DNA from: Toxorhynchites rutilus septentrionalis | Lineage: Eukaryota > Arthropoda > Insecta > Diptera > Culicidae | NCBI RefSeq assembly: GCF_029784135.1 | Contig: NC_073746.1 | Span: 64,544,763-64,608,762, forward strand | Direction of reading: 5' to 3' | Length of the DNA stretch: 64,000 nt | Part shown: one piece after another, positions 34,567-46,214 of the stretch | Numbering within the stretch: position 1 is the stretch's first letter | How the letters are laid out: each line of letters begins with the position of its first letter | The notes under the pieces: model-generated | The model's database searches: none | Seen by the model: only the letters and a program-made list of their open reading frames with translations | What the model was told of the DNA's origin: nothing | Translations under genes and position numbers: made by a program

Positions 34567-34801
34567 CTATACTCAATCTTCGGTCCGAGATACTCGGCTG
34601 GCAGCACTTCCACATCGTACAGTTGTTTGATTTTCGGCTTCAGCAGACGAAGCTTTTTGCGTCCCTTACCCTTCCCAACGGCACCAAGGAACTGCTCGTT
34701 GTTTTGGTCTACTCCGATCAGCTGATTGCCGCCGGCCGCAATCGATGGGAAGTTGAGCGAACCGCCGCCGGCAGCCGAAAGGGCTGTGAATCCGTCGGTG
34801 C
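34567..34801 (-). CDS. candidate internal exon, unidentified protein
   Basis: Open on the minus strand between acceptor CCCTAACAG and donor GTTAGT (2 + 77 codons + 2 bases). It reads GTDGFTALSAAGGGS, then FPSIAAGGNQLIGVDQNNE, a basic GKGKGRKKLRLLKPKIKQ and YDVEVLPAEYLGPKIEY. The higher GC content, balanced composition and good splice sites contrast with the AT-rich surroundings, so it is probably a real exon of a large-intron minus-strand gene. The family was not recognised. Its phase does not join directly to the 44.4-kb block, so an exon between them would be needed. Confidence 0.5.
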
Positions 34802-35032
34802 CTGTTAGGGACGAATGACCTTTAGGTTAAAGTCCCTTCAAAATCAAGAACGAACGATACACAGCCCGTATCAGACAAATGCATGAAGGAATTCTATGAA
34901 ATAATATTTTCGCGGTGCCTTTGCGCCAACTACACGGGCGAGTAGCACCGTGTCGAAGTTCGTGACATCTGGTAGCACTATTTTTCTTCTTTTGAATTAT
35001 AGAGACTTTAAACTTTACGTTCATTCGTCTCT

Positions 35033-35180
35033 AGCCCTGAGAAGGGCTCTTGCGAAGAAAACTAGTTCATACTCTTTTTCGACCTATCTTTAGAAAGACA
35101 TTTTCATTGTCGCTGAGCACTCCTCAGCAAACGAGTCTGCTTTCGGCCGCACCAAGCGACGCCATGAGCAATATTTATTT
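35033..35180 (-). pseudogene. histone H2A 3' end remnant with hairpin
   Basis: The minus strand has hairpin AGCCCTTCTCAGGGCT (35048-35033), a perfect 6-bp stem with TCTC loop. Upstream, TTGGTGCGGCCGAAAGCAGAC corresponds to the LLPKKT region of H2A by eye. The block matches 27318-27540, including the GAATTATAGAGAC sequence beyond the hairpin. Confidence 0.5.
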
Positions 35181-35386
35181 AGGGAGGCAGATTAATCTCC
35201 CATCGAACTAGCAGGCCCGAAGGCAGTTTTAAATTGACAAAATTTAAATGTATTTATTTTTTTTATTTTTATTTTTGATTGTTCAAAACAATTACATAAA
35301 TTTTTATATATATTGCCTGATGTTTCTACCAAAACACATCATTCAAACACATTTTTTTCATGCGCAATTTTCATATAAGATTTTTT

Positions 35387-35402
35387 GACGTTGGATTACG
35401 TC
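35387..35402. repeat. palindrome P variant and following upstream-like sequence
   Basis: GACGTTGGATTACGTC. The next 250 bp (TTCGGGAACATATTGGGGT, CGCTTATTGCTCAGTCATTTC, CTGATTGGTCGAAATT) align with the regions after 15890 and 18295 that precede H2A copies a and c. Confidence 0.6.
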
Positions 35403-35636
35403 TTTCGGGAACATATTGGGGTACAAATTGAAAATCGAAAATCGAGCACATCTTGAAAATTGTACAATTTCAAACGCTTATTGCTCAGTCATTTCATGGT
35501 GGATTGATGACATTTTTGCGTCAATCGATTTCGGTACTCCATAACAATTTTTTATATTGAAGAAAATAATCTCATCCCCTATCCTAACGGAAATACCCAC
35601 TTCTGATTGGTCGAAATTGATGACACATGCGGCGAG

Positions 35637-35790
35637 TCCCTAACAGAGACATCAAAACCAAGCTGCCTGGGGAAAATCGGTATTGCAAATCCATAAAGTA
35701 GGGTGAGCTTTTGTTTCTATCGAAATGTGTTCCCTAACAGAGACATCAAAACCAAGGTGCTCGGGGAAATCGGTATTGCAAATATATGCA
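35637..35790. repeat. tandem 93-bp duplication
   Basis: CCCTAACAGAGACATCAAAA followed by CCAAG and GGGGAAA-TCGGTATTGCAAAT occurs at 35637 and again at 35731. No coding content. Confidence 0.75.
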
Positions 35791-36312
35791 AGTCGGAGGT
35801 TGCTCCATGAAATTTCATATCAATGACCGATCGTTTATTGTGAAAAATTTAGCACAAGTGTAAGTGTAAAATTGTATATGGTAGCAGTTGTGCTAAGAAT
35901 GACTTGATATATGAAACGATTTATTTTAATTTCCTAAAATTAAAAACCAAGGTGTGTTCCCGCTCGAGAACGGGTCGTTTAGTTTCAGCTGTCTGTTTTT
36001 TGTGTTCATTTTCACCCGAGGGAAGTTTATACGGCGAGAAAAATTGGAAAAGTAAAGAAATATTCGAAAAAGTGATTTCCCATATCCTCTATATATAGTA
36101 TTAGTTGTTGTTAATCCAATTAAAATTGAATTGGGTTGAATAAACACTCAGAAAGTAAAAATTATAAAAAAAGAATACCTTTTCCATTTCAAATATGTTT
36201 TCTCTATATTAAAGTAACATGTTTTTACTGATGAGGAAAAATTATAATTGTGTTCGGTATTGGTAATTGTCTTATGTTACATTGGTGAGTTTTTTTTTTT
36301 CTTTATTTCATG

Positions 36313-36510
36313 CATACATATCACAGGAGGCATCTCGTCTAGGATCACAGAGGGCGGTTTTCATCATATATCGTTTCACTTCGGTATCTTTTATCTGATA
36401 CGCACCATTCAACGACTGTTTACCATCCTTCTGCCATCATCACTCGATAAACACTGGTGGAGTTAACATACAATACCCAACAACCAAACAAAACGGCCCT
36501 TTTCAGGGCC
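36313..36510 (+). pseudogene. histone H2B C-terminal remnant with perfect 3' hairpin
   Basis: GGAGGCATCTCGTC encodes the TGISS motif of H2B; about 100 bp later, in order, IRTIQ then TILLPSSLDKH parallels the H2B segment IQTAVRLLLPGELAKH. The middle has decayed and stops occur. The hairpin GGCCCTTTTCAGGGCC ACC (36495-36510) is consensus-perfect, with TCAAAGAG 16 bp downstream as a likely U7 target. Confidence 0.6.
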
Positions 36511-36582
36511 ACCATATCATTATCAAAGAGTTTAACGATGTAATTCTTTAAACATATCCAAAATCAACAGATAGTCTAACGG

Positions 36583-36624
36583 AATCCTACGTCAACTATG
36601 CGGTCGTGTCTCGGACACAACCCT
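36583..36624 (+). repeat. recurrent module M
   Basis: AATCCTACGTCAACTATGCG then GTCGTGTCTCGGACACAACC, about 75 bp after the H2B hairpin. The same spacing class is seen at 21314 after the 21168 hairpin. Confidence 0.65.
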
Positions 36625-36628
36625 CCTG

Positions 36629-37743
36629 TGACTTTTTCGATTTTAACCCTAACCTTTAACCCTTAAATTCGGACATTTGTATCGTACTGGTCGGAATTAT
36701 TCTCACATGAAAAAGCAGTGATTTAATTCAGTGTATGCAGTGTATGCAGTATGTGTATAACTTGTGAGATTATGAAGGATTTACCAAACAATGTGTTAAT
36801 TAATTGTTTTCATATAAAAAATATATGCTATAATTCTCATGATATCTTTCGAAATAGTCTGGTTTTTGCACGTATCACAAACATAATTAGTTTCGCGTTT
36901 TCTGCCTTTTATCTTTCTGTTTGTACCTACAGCACAATGTTCTTTATATCTACACAGCGCCGTAATACATTGAGTTTTCCATTAAGCCTTTCCTCAAGCA
37001 TGAGTGACAACTTTTGTAATCATAGTGATTATCATTCCCCTTTATTCCGCGTGACGAATGAGGTGAGATTGCTCAAGTCACTGCATTCCCGTAGGCGAAT
37101 GGCGTGACTATAGTTTGTCACCTAGGTGAGATTTGAAGTCGTGTGATATGTTATGATATGTTATCGACTCGGGTATCAAAAAGAAGTTTAATAGTAAGAT
37201 AGCTTCCACAATGAAGCGAGAAACTTTGCTGTCTCACGTCACTCGCCGCGTGTAATAAGGGGGATTATCTATTATTCATAGGAGCCCCGTTTTGATTTGT
37301 TAACAAGTTCACTAGACACTAAAGTTCGTCTAGAAAAAGTGTGAACTAATACATTGTTGCATAAAGTATAAGATTAGTATATTTCCTGCTGTGATGGCTG
37401 AGAACAGTCAGACCGAAAAGACCGATTCTTTGTAATCGAAAAAATCGTGAAAATCGAATCGAAATATTTCGAGTTTTTCGTTTTCGTTAAAACTTTTTGT
37501 AGATTTGTTTTCGAGCGTATATCGATTTTAATCTCATCAGAAAACCACCTAAAAATTGTACACACATAATGTGAAAAATGCTTTAAAGTTTTTTGTGACC
37601 GTCGTGCTGAGGAATCAAACAAAATACTCTTGATGTTCGAATAGGAATATGAAATTTCTATACTCTGTTTAACGAAGAAACGGCACTCGGAATAAGTAGA
37701 TAAACTGGAAAAAGACTTTCGATTTTTCTAAGATCGATTCGGT
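36629..37743. other. AT-rich spacer, nothing recognised
   Basis: A 118-codon plus-strand frame at 36751 has no domain, poor codon balance and no promoter or splice support. No other signal. Confidence 0.5.
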
Positions 37744-38030
37744 CACGAGGGGTCAAATTACCCATTTTAAGCTTTTAGACAAAATTTTCTTGCAAATTAC
37801 ATTGTCACAACATAATCTACCTACACTACTTCTCTCAAAACATACATCGAATGTAATTTTCAGTGTTTACTTGTCTCTCTTGTTATTTTTTTTTACTGAG
37901 AAATATATGTAATCTGCCCTAACTACCGCAACGGGTCATTTGTGGCAGTGTAGGCAAATTATGTTGTGACAATTTAATTTGCCAGAAAATTTTGACTAAA
38001 AGCTTAAAATGGGTCATTTAACCCCTCGTG
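37744..38030. mobile_element. MITE with about 85-bp inverted repeats
   Basis: CACGAGGGGTCAAATTACCC (37744) to CATAATCTACCTACACT is mirrored by AGTGTAGGCAAATTATGTTG to GGGTCATTTAACCCCTCGTG (ending 38030). The unique centre is about 110 bp. No clear target duplication. Confidence 0.85.
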
Positions 38031-38072
38031 GTAGGTAGGTTAAAACTTCGTCTGTTTATTCGACTCTATATG

Positions 38073-38097
38073 ATAGTCCTACGTCAACCTTGCGGTA
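38073..38097 (+). repeat. partial module M
   Basis: ATAGTCCTACGTCAACCTTGCGG; the GTCGTGTC half is missing. Confidence 0.5.
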
Positions 38098-38756
38098 ATA
38101 TTACAAATATAGTCCACTTCCTGCTTTTTTTCTTTGTTTTACGAATATTCAAAACCATAATACACTGGATTCTTTTTTTACGCGATTTTTTTTTGCTTGA
38201 TTTTTTTACCGATTTGCTCAAAATTACGCGATTCTCTCAAAAAAAAAAATTTTGTGCGCACGCATCTATCGCGTGGAAAAATAATACAGTATACGTGACA
38301 AAATTGACTTGACCAGACAAAGGACAAAATATAGGAAATTATTTAAATTTTCATAAAAAAAGCAATAAAATAATACTGAAAAAAATAATTTAAAATATTT
38401 CTCTCATAAACGTTTTTTTTAATTCTCAAAAAATATATTTAAAACTCTTAAAACTTCCAACAAATCTGCCATACCTCAGAAGATGGGCACTTCTACAGGG
38501 TAATGTTACTGTAACAACTTTTTCATATTTTCTTTGAAAAAATTACAACTAATCCTAATTTTGTTTAAAGTTATGATAGCGATATAGTGTATTCGACAAA
38601 GTTTTTGATCTTATCGAAATATGAATTTTTGTCGAAGATATCAAAGTTCTATCTTTTGTAGTTCAGAAATAGATGGTATGTGCATGTGGCGGTGCTCATC
38701 TTCCGGAGTATGAATGACTTATTGGTAATTGTATGACCTATTCATAGATATTTTTT

Positions 38757-38990
38757 GACGTAAAACTACGTCTTTCATTAAGGGTGCCAAATCAGAAAAC
38801 AGATCACGTTTTTATGAAATAAAGTTGACGTTAATAACTATTTTTGCCGCGAACGGATTTTAGCGATTTACATACTAAACGAATCGGAAATTCCTTAAGA
38901 TTTGTTTAATATGCTATACATTAGAATCCCCTGGTTTGTAAATGGTTAAAATTCATGGAAACTTTAGGCGTTTCCATTTTTCCATACATT
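38757..38990. repeat. palindrome P variant and inverted dispersed repeat D, unit 3
   Basis: GACGTAAAACTACGTC, then GGGTGCCAAATCAGAAAACA, CGTTTTTATGAAATAAAG, CGAATCGGAAATTCC and CCATACATTTGTTCTGTCC. This is the reverse order and strand of 22648-23540. Confidence 0.65.
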
Positions 38991-39132
38991 TGTTCTGTCC
39001 ATTTGTGTGCTTTCCCGAACAGAGCTGTCAATAACGAGCAACTTATCGACGACCAACGGAAGGGAAATCGTAGGATTTGAAGTCGCCGTGAACAAAGGAA
39101 AAATAGAAGAATGAAGGGGAATATTAGCCTTG

Positions 39133-39420
39133 AGTATAAACAGTGGATCTCGTCGAGGTAAACTTTCATTCGGCATCGGACTGTTGAGCAATCCAGTTCA
39201 CTTTGCTTTCGCTGTGCTTCGATCTAAGATTGGACCCTATCAGTGGTAATCCAACTTGGATATCGTCGTTTGCTTTTTCTGTGCGTTATTCGTTATTCGT
39301 ATCGTGTGTTTTTCTTCCGCGTCATAAATTGGACGTTTCGCGTAATGTGTGATGAGCAAGAAGAAGAGGGAAGCAGGCTCTAGCCCTGCAAAAAACGAAC
39401 GAAATTTCGAGGTAAGCGTC
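39133..39420 (+). promoter_or_regulatory. TATA-containing leader with short ORF start
   Basis: GAGTATAAACAG (near 39131-39142) is followed about 220 bp later by ATG (39350) opening MSKKKREAGSSPAKNERNFE and then a GTAAGC that could be a splice donor. Beyond it another frame reads about 55 open codons. It follows dispersed repeat D directly, so it may be part of that repeat and not a host gene. Product unknown. Confidence 0.35.
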
Positions 39421-39629
39421 ATCTAATGATGCACGCGATGTTGGTGTAGTGAAAAGCGCTCGCACTGAACCGAGCCTTCGCGAGTGTGACACCGCATCGA
39501 ACAACAGCAAAATAGGCGATTTCGGCGCGTCGGTCGAAAATGTAAACGGCTTCTTTGGTGCCTTTGAGAATGCATCAATGCATTAAACTGACGTTATGGC
39601 GAAGCAAGCGTTAAGGTTATGCTCCAAAA

Positions 39630-40015
39630 AAATATTTGGGTAATACCAAGCATCTTGGGTGTCTTACTGGAATGTTATAAGTTATTTAGGTTCGCGTGCC
39701 AGTCACAAAACTGCCTTCAACTAGGATTGCATTTGCTCTAATATTGATCATAATGAAGCATTGCTACTGTTTTCGAGGTTGTTGATATTAACAAAAAGAG
39801 TTTATTTAGTCACCAAGAAAGTAAATGTCGTTCTGGAGTTTTGTATGTTATTAGGTTTCGCTTACCAGTAGCAAAAATTCCTCCACTAAGGGTGACAGCT
39901 GCGCTTCTCTCGAGCATGAGAAAGTAATGCAACTTTTTTTGAGGCCATTAATATTAACAAAAGCATTTCTTTTGAGAATAGCGCAAAATGATGAGAAGTA
40001 TTTGTATTCCTAGTA
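39630..40015. repeat. imperfect tandem repeat, about 190 bp, 2 copies
   Basis: Copy 1 (about 39640-39825) and copy 2 (about 39826-40010) share in order GTAAT or CACCAAG, TCTGGAGTTTTGTATGTTATTAGGT-like, GCTTACCAGT-CAAAA, and end in GATATTAACAAAAG / TAATATTAACAAAAG. Confidence 0.6.
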
Positions 40016-40444
40016 GCTTCAAGCCACCAATGTATAGTTCTGTATGCATGCTATGGCGAACGCTTGTTTGGCGCTTGGTTTACGTTGTACGAACGATGCC
40101 TAGAGGTGCGATTGCTCTGAGGCAATACTAAATAACATGTCGCATGATATTTGATACTTGCAAGTGACGTCATTGTTGTTGTTTCCATTCGGTGCCAAAG
40201 ATATATTGATGTAGTTATGAGATGTGGAATAATGGTGCTGGTGTAACATGTATATAATCGACTGTAGCCGAGTCTATGTCAATTGCGAAAAAGGCCACCG
40301 GAATAGCGTTCGAGGTAAATTTTCAATGCATTGCCATGAAATAAATTGCGACATACGATCAGCTAGTGTATTGTTTTGCGAGGGCAAGAATGAATCATCA
40401 ATCAATTATCGTCAACTGATTCTACAATGAAAAACCATTTCAAA

Positions 40445-43400
40445 ATTAATTCTACTAAGCAGTTGTTTCGAAAAATTCACAGCATTATAGAATATTCTCC
40501 TAACAACAACTTTTTCATGTTTGAATTTTTTTAATTATTTTTTTTTAATTACTTCTAATGTTTAACTCGTAACATTTTTATGTGTAAATTATCGCGAAAT
40601 GTGTGTTTTGTGTAAATTATCGTGAAATTTACACACAAAAATATTACGAGTGAATATTGTATATTCCATATACAGGTCAGACTCGGTTATACACAATTTT
40701 GGGATCAATTATATACAGTTCGAATGTTTTTTTTATATTTAAAATATGACTTATTTAAAGAAAAAAATGTAGCCTTTCAGCGTTAAGGCCAAATATAAGT
40801 GGCTATTACATGTAAAGTGGGGTAAAAATCGTGATTTTTAAAGATTTTGCTTGAATTTTCACCAGGTATTGTTTATATGAATATTGCAGCCAAATTAAGA
40901 AGTATAGAAGATGGGTGTAAAAGAATAAAATACAGAGCGGTTAGAGAGCTCCAATTTAATTGATAAAAACAATAAAGTTTAATATAAATTTTTAGGTTAA
41001 AATTAATAATAACACATTAAAAATATCAACTTTTAAGTTTATCACTTCCAAAATGTTATTAAAATCCCTTTTTTTAATTTGGATGTTCCAGTACTATATC
41101 CTATACTAAATTTTCTCATCTTTCAAATGAAAGCAACAGAATCGTCTTCCGTAGCGTACTTTTTAATGTAGAGCCAGTTTGAGGCAACAGAGTCCGAAAC
41201 AAAAACAAAGTTATATAACTCTGTCATTGCTGAAATTTCGACATATGCGTAGAAAGATTTTTTTCATCAAATATGATCGTCTATCACCTTCTGAAAGAAT
41301 CTGGATAATTTTTTTTTTCATGTGAGGATGGTGTTTTCTGACTTTAAGGGTATGAATCAAAAATAAAAATTCTTCCTTAAAATTTACCTGCAACAGTGCC
41401 CATCTGACTTGTTGGAAATTCTAAAGGCTATTCATATTTTTATTTCTGAGAATATTTAAAAAATACATTTTTGAGAAAAAAAACATTTTTTTTCAGCGTT
41501 TTTTTTTTTAATTTTTTTTACTATTTTTATGGAATTTTTTTATAATTTCTTACATTTCATCACATGACCAGAATTTTGTAGATATAGTTAAGTTTTTTGA
41601 GTTATTTTGTAAAATAACTCAAAGTAAAAAGTAATAAAGAAACTTTGGCCCTTTGCAAAAAGTAGTTAATTTATTTTTTGAAGATTTCATGTATGCAAAA
41701 TTGCTTAAATGATCAATGTCTTTGCACCTACAACGTTTCACTGCTATCTGTGATCGAGGTCCAACATTTTCGAAAACGAAAAATGAAAATCGACAATCCT
41801 CTCAGTCGTCTTGGGTCCACTTAGGTCTAGGTCTTCTTCGCCGTCAACATGACTTAAATTGACTAGAAATGAACTGACGAGCGTTAAGAGCGAGGATGAC
41901 TGTTGACTAAGTGATGATTCTAATTGACGTGACGGATAAATACAAGTCTGCCTCTTCTTTAAATCTGACTTCAATCCACCCCGACATGAATCTCGTTGCC
42001 CACGTTCACAATCTTATTTATTATATATAAAGTGAAGCGAAAACTCGATTTCTGATGCAAAAAAGTAGCTACACCATTAATTGACAGCTCCATTGTTCAC
42101 TCACCATTAACTCAAACATCGATACACGCATACGTGATACATGAGAGAGAGAAACGAATTCTGTCTGGAGAGAGTCACTTCAATATGCAATGAGCCCATT
42201 TGACGGGGAGGAATGAAATGAGATAATCGAGTCGTAGAGGAAGATAGCAACTAAACGCCCGAATGACTATTGTGTCATATTGACGGAGAAACTGCTTTAG
42301 GAAGCAAAAACTCATTTCCAATTGAATGCGAAGGCGGATTTCTTCATAGTCCCCTGACTATCCTCAGTTGGTTGAATATGACTTTGCCAAGCCCTGTCTG
42401 AGATGGTGCTATCCATTCCTAAGACGAGTTGACATAAAATTCGTCTTTCATTAGGCCTTCTACAAAAATGCTTCAACGCCCTTATCAGCTGAGTTGCAGC
42501 GAAAAAGTTAGACATCTTATGTGTTCTATCCGATCCGGTAATTACAACATCTTCGCTCTTCTGGAAAAGGCAGGAGCGATTCCGGCTGTCCGACAGTGTT
42601 GCGTGACCACAAAGTACAGCAGAAGCTGAAGATGAATACCGAGAGCATGGTGGCCTTATAATTTGGCACATATAATTTGGAAATGGAAGAAGGGCGAGCA
42701 GCGGCCGATAGGAAATTTTTGGGCGAACCTCAAACGAACGATCTTCTTCAATAATTTCTAGATTAAACATAAAGAACGGTGAAACAATTAATCGCCAAAA
42801 CGTTGGGAGGGTTAAGAAAAAAATGGTATTCGACCATATTGACAAACTACATTATATCATTTTGTCAGGTGTATTTCCACTATCGTAACGAGATACTGAA
42901 AATATCCCAGTAGTATTATCACTCTTGAGTATTTCAACCTTGGGCTGAATGTGTTCAATAAGCCAAACATTATTTCAACAAATGTATCTGCGACTCATCG
43001 AACGAACTTATGTCTTATATTCAATGTCAGATACTATTGATATAATACAAAAAAGTAATTGACCCAGAAGAATACACCTATTTCGATACAAATCGCAGTC
43101 TTCACCAGCTGTCGTCTGCAGAGCCATCCAATTTACCTCCGCGTCGGCCGCATTTTTTTGCGAGCAATGCTAGCGATAAATGGAATCAACCTTTTTTTTT
43201 CCTGTTTTCCACCTTGCAGTGCAATATGTGTTTTGATTTCATTTTGCCGCGTATCACGCATCAGAGGGCAAAGGATTTGCATTTATCGATGGCTGCCATC
43301 GTTTTCACCAATGAAAGGCTTGTTTCGTAAAGGAGTGTCAACCAATGCAGAACACAGTAATGGGTTTTCTGTTACAGATATTTCTGTCTCACAAAAGAAG

Positions 43401-44358
43401 CACTATACGGGTCCGTTTCCCACAATTTTATTCCAGTTCGGTTTGTACAGAGTCTCCGAGTTTGAAATTGTAGAAAAACAGCACTGCAAAGTTATAGAAT
43501 TTCACATATGACCCCAATTCGGGGCGGGAAGCTCACATGTGGGAATGATGTATGGATCTTGCGTGCGCTCGGGACGTTTCCACGACGAGACAAGATAATA
43601 ATCGGAATAGCGCCACCACATGTTTCGTACCACAAAACCGCTTCCGGCCATCCGGTTGGCAACCCTGCTCACAAAACGGTACGAAACCGTTCAAGTCTGG
43701 CTCAATGTCTCGCGTACTCTCTTTCCACCCACGACATGATGGAGGTGAAAATATGCAGAGAAAACGGCAGCGGAATCCTTGTTGTCGTTTTTAACTACTA
43801 CCAACAATTTTAATTCCATGCCGAGTGCGGGGAGAGGCGCCAGTTGAGCAATGTTTGCAGAAGAATTCAGGTTAACATGTGGTTCGGATTCCACCGGTTC
43901 GGAAGAGTATACATGCGATCGGAACACGATTACCTTTGGCCACCAATTTCCCAACACTAAACAATGACACAGATATGTCACTCATTAAAACAACCCTCGA
44001 TAAAGGGGGAGGATTTCCATTGTGAATGCCATGTAGGTTCATGTGTTAGTCAAACAGAATATGGTAAACAATGAAGCATCAAACTCAAGGAAAATAATTG
44101 TGCGCATATATGTTAGACACCACAATGGACCCCTCCCTCATCGAATCGTGAGTGGGTGGGTTAATATGTATGACGTTTGGTTTGTTTGAAATGTCATTGT
44201 CCTTTAAGTACGAGTTGAACTGTTTCATGCCATTGAGAGCCATCACCCCGATAAAGCACTAACCAAATAACCTATGTTATTGAACTCAGAAAAAAGCTGT
44301 TCCATTATGATACTCATTAACAGTTCCGACAGTAATGAAATACGCAAGGTTCACTTAC
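40445..44358. other. AT-rich spacer or intron, no gene supported
   Basis: Long frames occur at 42312-42845 (minus, 177 codons) and 43059-43511 (plus, 150 codons), but neither shows a recognisable domain, biased codons or splice context. A degenerate palindrome P (GACATAAAATTCGTC) is at 42431-42445. If the minus-strand exon chain is real, this is its intron. Confidence 0.45.
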
Positions 44359-44484
44359 CCGTGTCCCGATCCCAGCTTTCGCACACCGGCATACGCTGAC
44401 ATCCAGGTGCCGACCTTGAATGCATCCTGGCCGCCATGCTTCTGCGCTTCCCGCCCAAGAAGCAAATCGAAAGTGCCCCAAAAG
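44359..44484 (-). CDS. candidate exon, unidentified protein
   Basis: Minus-strand block between a GCTGGCAG acceptor and donor GTAAGTG (1 base + 41 codons + 2 bases). Reads FWGTFDLLLGREAQKHGGQD, then AFKVGTWMSAYAGVRKLGSG. GC-rich compared with its surroundings. The incoming phase fits the 62593-62638 block. An alternative is a first exon starting at ATGATG (44500 area), with a TATATAAAA-like element at 44637-44645 upstream on the minus strand. Family not recognised. Confidence 0.4.
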
Positions 44485-45200
44485 CTGCCAGCATTCATCA
44501 TATGTCCTCGAGAGTGCCGTTATTGGTTTTCCGTGATATTGACGGTATATCGAGTGCACCACCGAGTGCTGCTGCCGTCGCCTGGTGTCCTTGCGAGGAC
44601 GACCGACAATACACCGAACGGGGTTGACGGTTATGAATTTTATATGGCCATCATTTTCCGCTGGCTGCCGGTTGTTGTTGTTCTCGGCAAACACAGTGTT
44701 GTCTCCGCGGCTGTGTGAATTCCACTCTTGTTCACAATTTAATCATTTTGTTGACAATTTACTTCGTTTTATAGTTCCATACGGTAGCTTACACTTGAGA
44801 CGTGTGCAAGTGTGGCTCACTGTTGCCACGGGACCTCACATATGATTGCGTTACACGATGATACGAATGTTTCTCGAAAATTGTGCACTGAATGTTGGGC
44901 GTTTTCATGGCGAGATTTGAGTTTTTTTGTAAATGCATCGGATATGCATCTATCAAATACGAACTTTCCAACAAATGTCTTCACATATACGTTCTGAAGC
45001 GTTAGGATGTTCCATATGACCCATTCTATGAATTCGTAATTCCACAAAATCTCAAATCAAATTTAAGTTAAAAATAAAATAAAATGTTATCTGAATTGAT
45101 AGTAGTCACAATATGCAAATTCATTTTTTTTATTTATGCTTATCAATATCAAGCATTGAAGACTATCATTATATTTTTAATCTTTTTTCATCTTTTTTAA

Positions 45201-45500
45201 CCCTTTCAGGACCATAAGGTTACGGTACCTTATTAAATCAATTTAGCTATATGTTATGAATCAATAGGCACCCTAAAAACATAATTTATACTAAAAATTC
45301 AAAAAACTTTTACCTTTTTTTTTTAAATTTATGGCACAAATATGTCCCTATGGTTGCTATTATGTATTGCCAGTAAAAATAATAAAAAGGTACATTCCGA
45401 AATATTAAAATAAAAAAAATAATTTACAATGGTTACGTGAATATTTAATTAATCCATGATTTTTGCTTGGGACATCGGCGTCCCCGTGGTCGTGAAAGGG
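45201..45500. mobile_element. piggyBac-type MITE flanked by TTAA
   Basis: TTAA at 45197-45200 and 45501-45504; ends CCCTTTCAGGACCA (left) and TGGTCGTGAAAGGG (right). 300 bp, AT-rich, non-coding. Confidence 0.8.
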
Positions 45501-45504
45501 TTAA

Positions 45505-46200
45505 GGGGAATAATTTGAAACTCCAGGACAATAACCAAAACGTTACACAGGGGTTTTTGAAAATTAAAAAAATTAAAATGCCATAAAGGCGTCCATTTTC
45601 GTTAAAAATGAGTTGTTTTTCATGAAAAATTGCTGTAAAAAATCGAAAAAATTAGATATCAAAAATCGAATATGTAACGCATTTTCACATGTCAATAATA
45701 AGTTCAGCCAAATCTGTGGAGTAGATCCTGAGATATCGATACCATCAGCTTTTAAATATAGTTTCGAGAAAAACGCGTTTAATAATTTGTACAGCAATAA
45801 TATAACCCTCGATGTGTCCTCATATTTGTGGCTGTAACTTTCCAACAAAATCGAATATGAAAAAAAACTTTTAAGGACAACATTTCAGAGGGTATAATCT
45901 TCCCAAAAATGTAAAAAAACGATTTTTCCGACCAACCAGACCGGGGTCCTCCATAAATTATACTTTTTCACTCACCCAGCTTAATTATAATATTTACATG
46001 CTACTAAGGCAATAATTAATTGTTTAATTAATTATTCGTTCCAAATTAAACTCAAATCTTTCAACTGACCTTCCAATTATTTGACAAACATTCAATTTAA
46101 TGTCAGTTTTCCAACTACTAAAAAAAACAGAGTTTATGTGACAGTTTTTTTAAAGGAGTGTTATTTATTTAGTTGTATTCGGTCTTCGGTGGTACCGTAC
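45505..46200. other. AT-rich spacer, nothing recognised
   Basis: Only short overlapping frames on both strands; no known motif. Confidence 0.5.
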
Positions 46201-46214
46201 AGACTAATCCTAAC

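Noticed and set aside
36655..36675. Telomere-like TTAACCCTAACC stretch
   Set aside because: Only about two imperfect units in AT-rich DNA; dipteran telomeres do not normally use such repeats.
42312..42845. 177-codon minus-strand frame as a gene
   Set aside because: No domain, no promoter or splice signals; composition fits a chance frame.
43059..43511. 150-codon plus-strand frame as a gene
   Set aside because: Hydrophobic/Cys mix without motif; no conserved pattern and overlapping frames on the other strand.
44335..44718. 127-codon plus-strand frame as a gene
   Set aside because: It overlaps a better-supported minus-strand exon-like block with good splice donor; Pro/Val-rich shadow frame.
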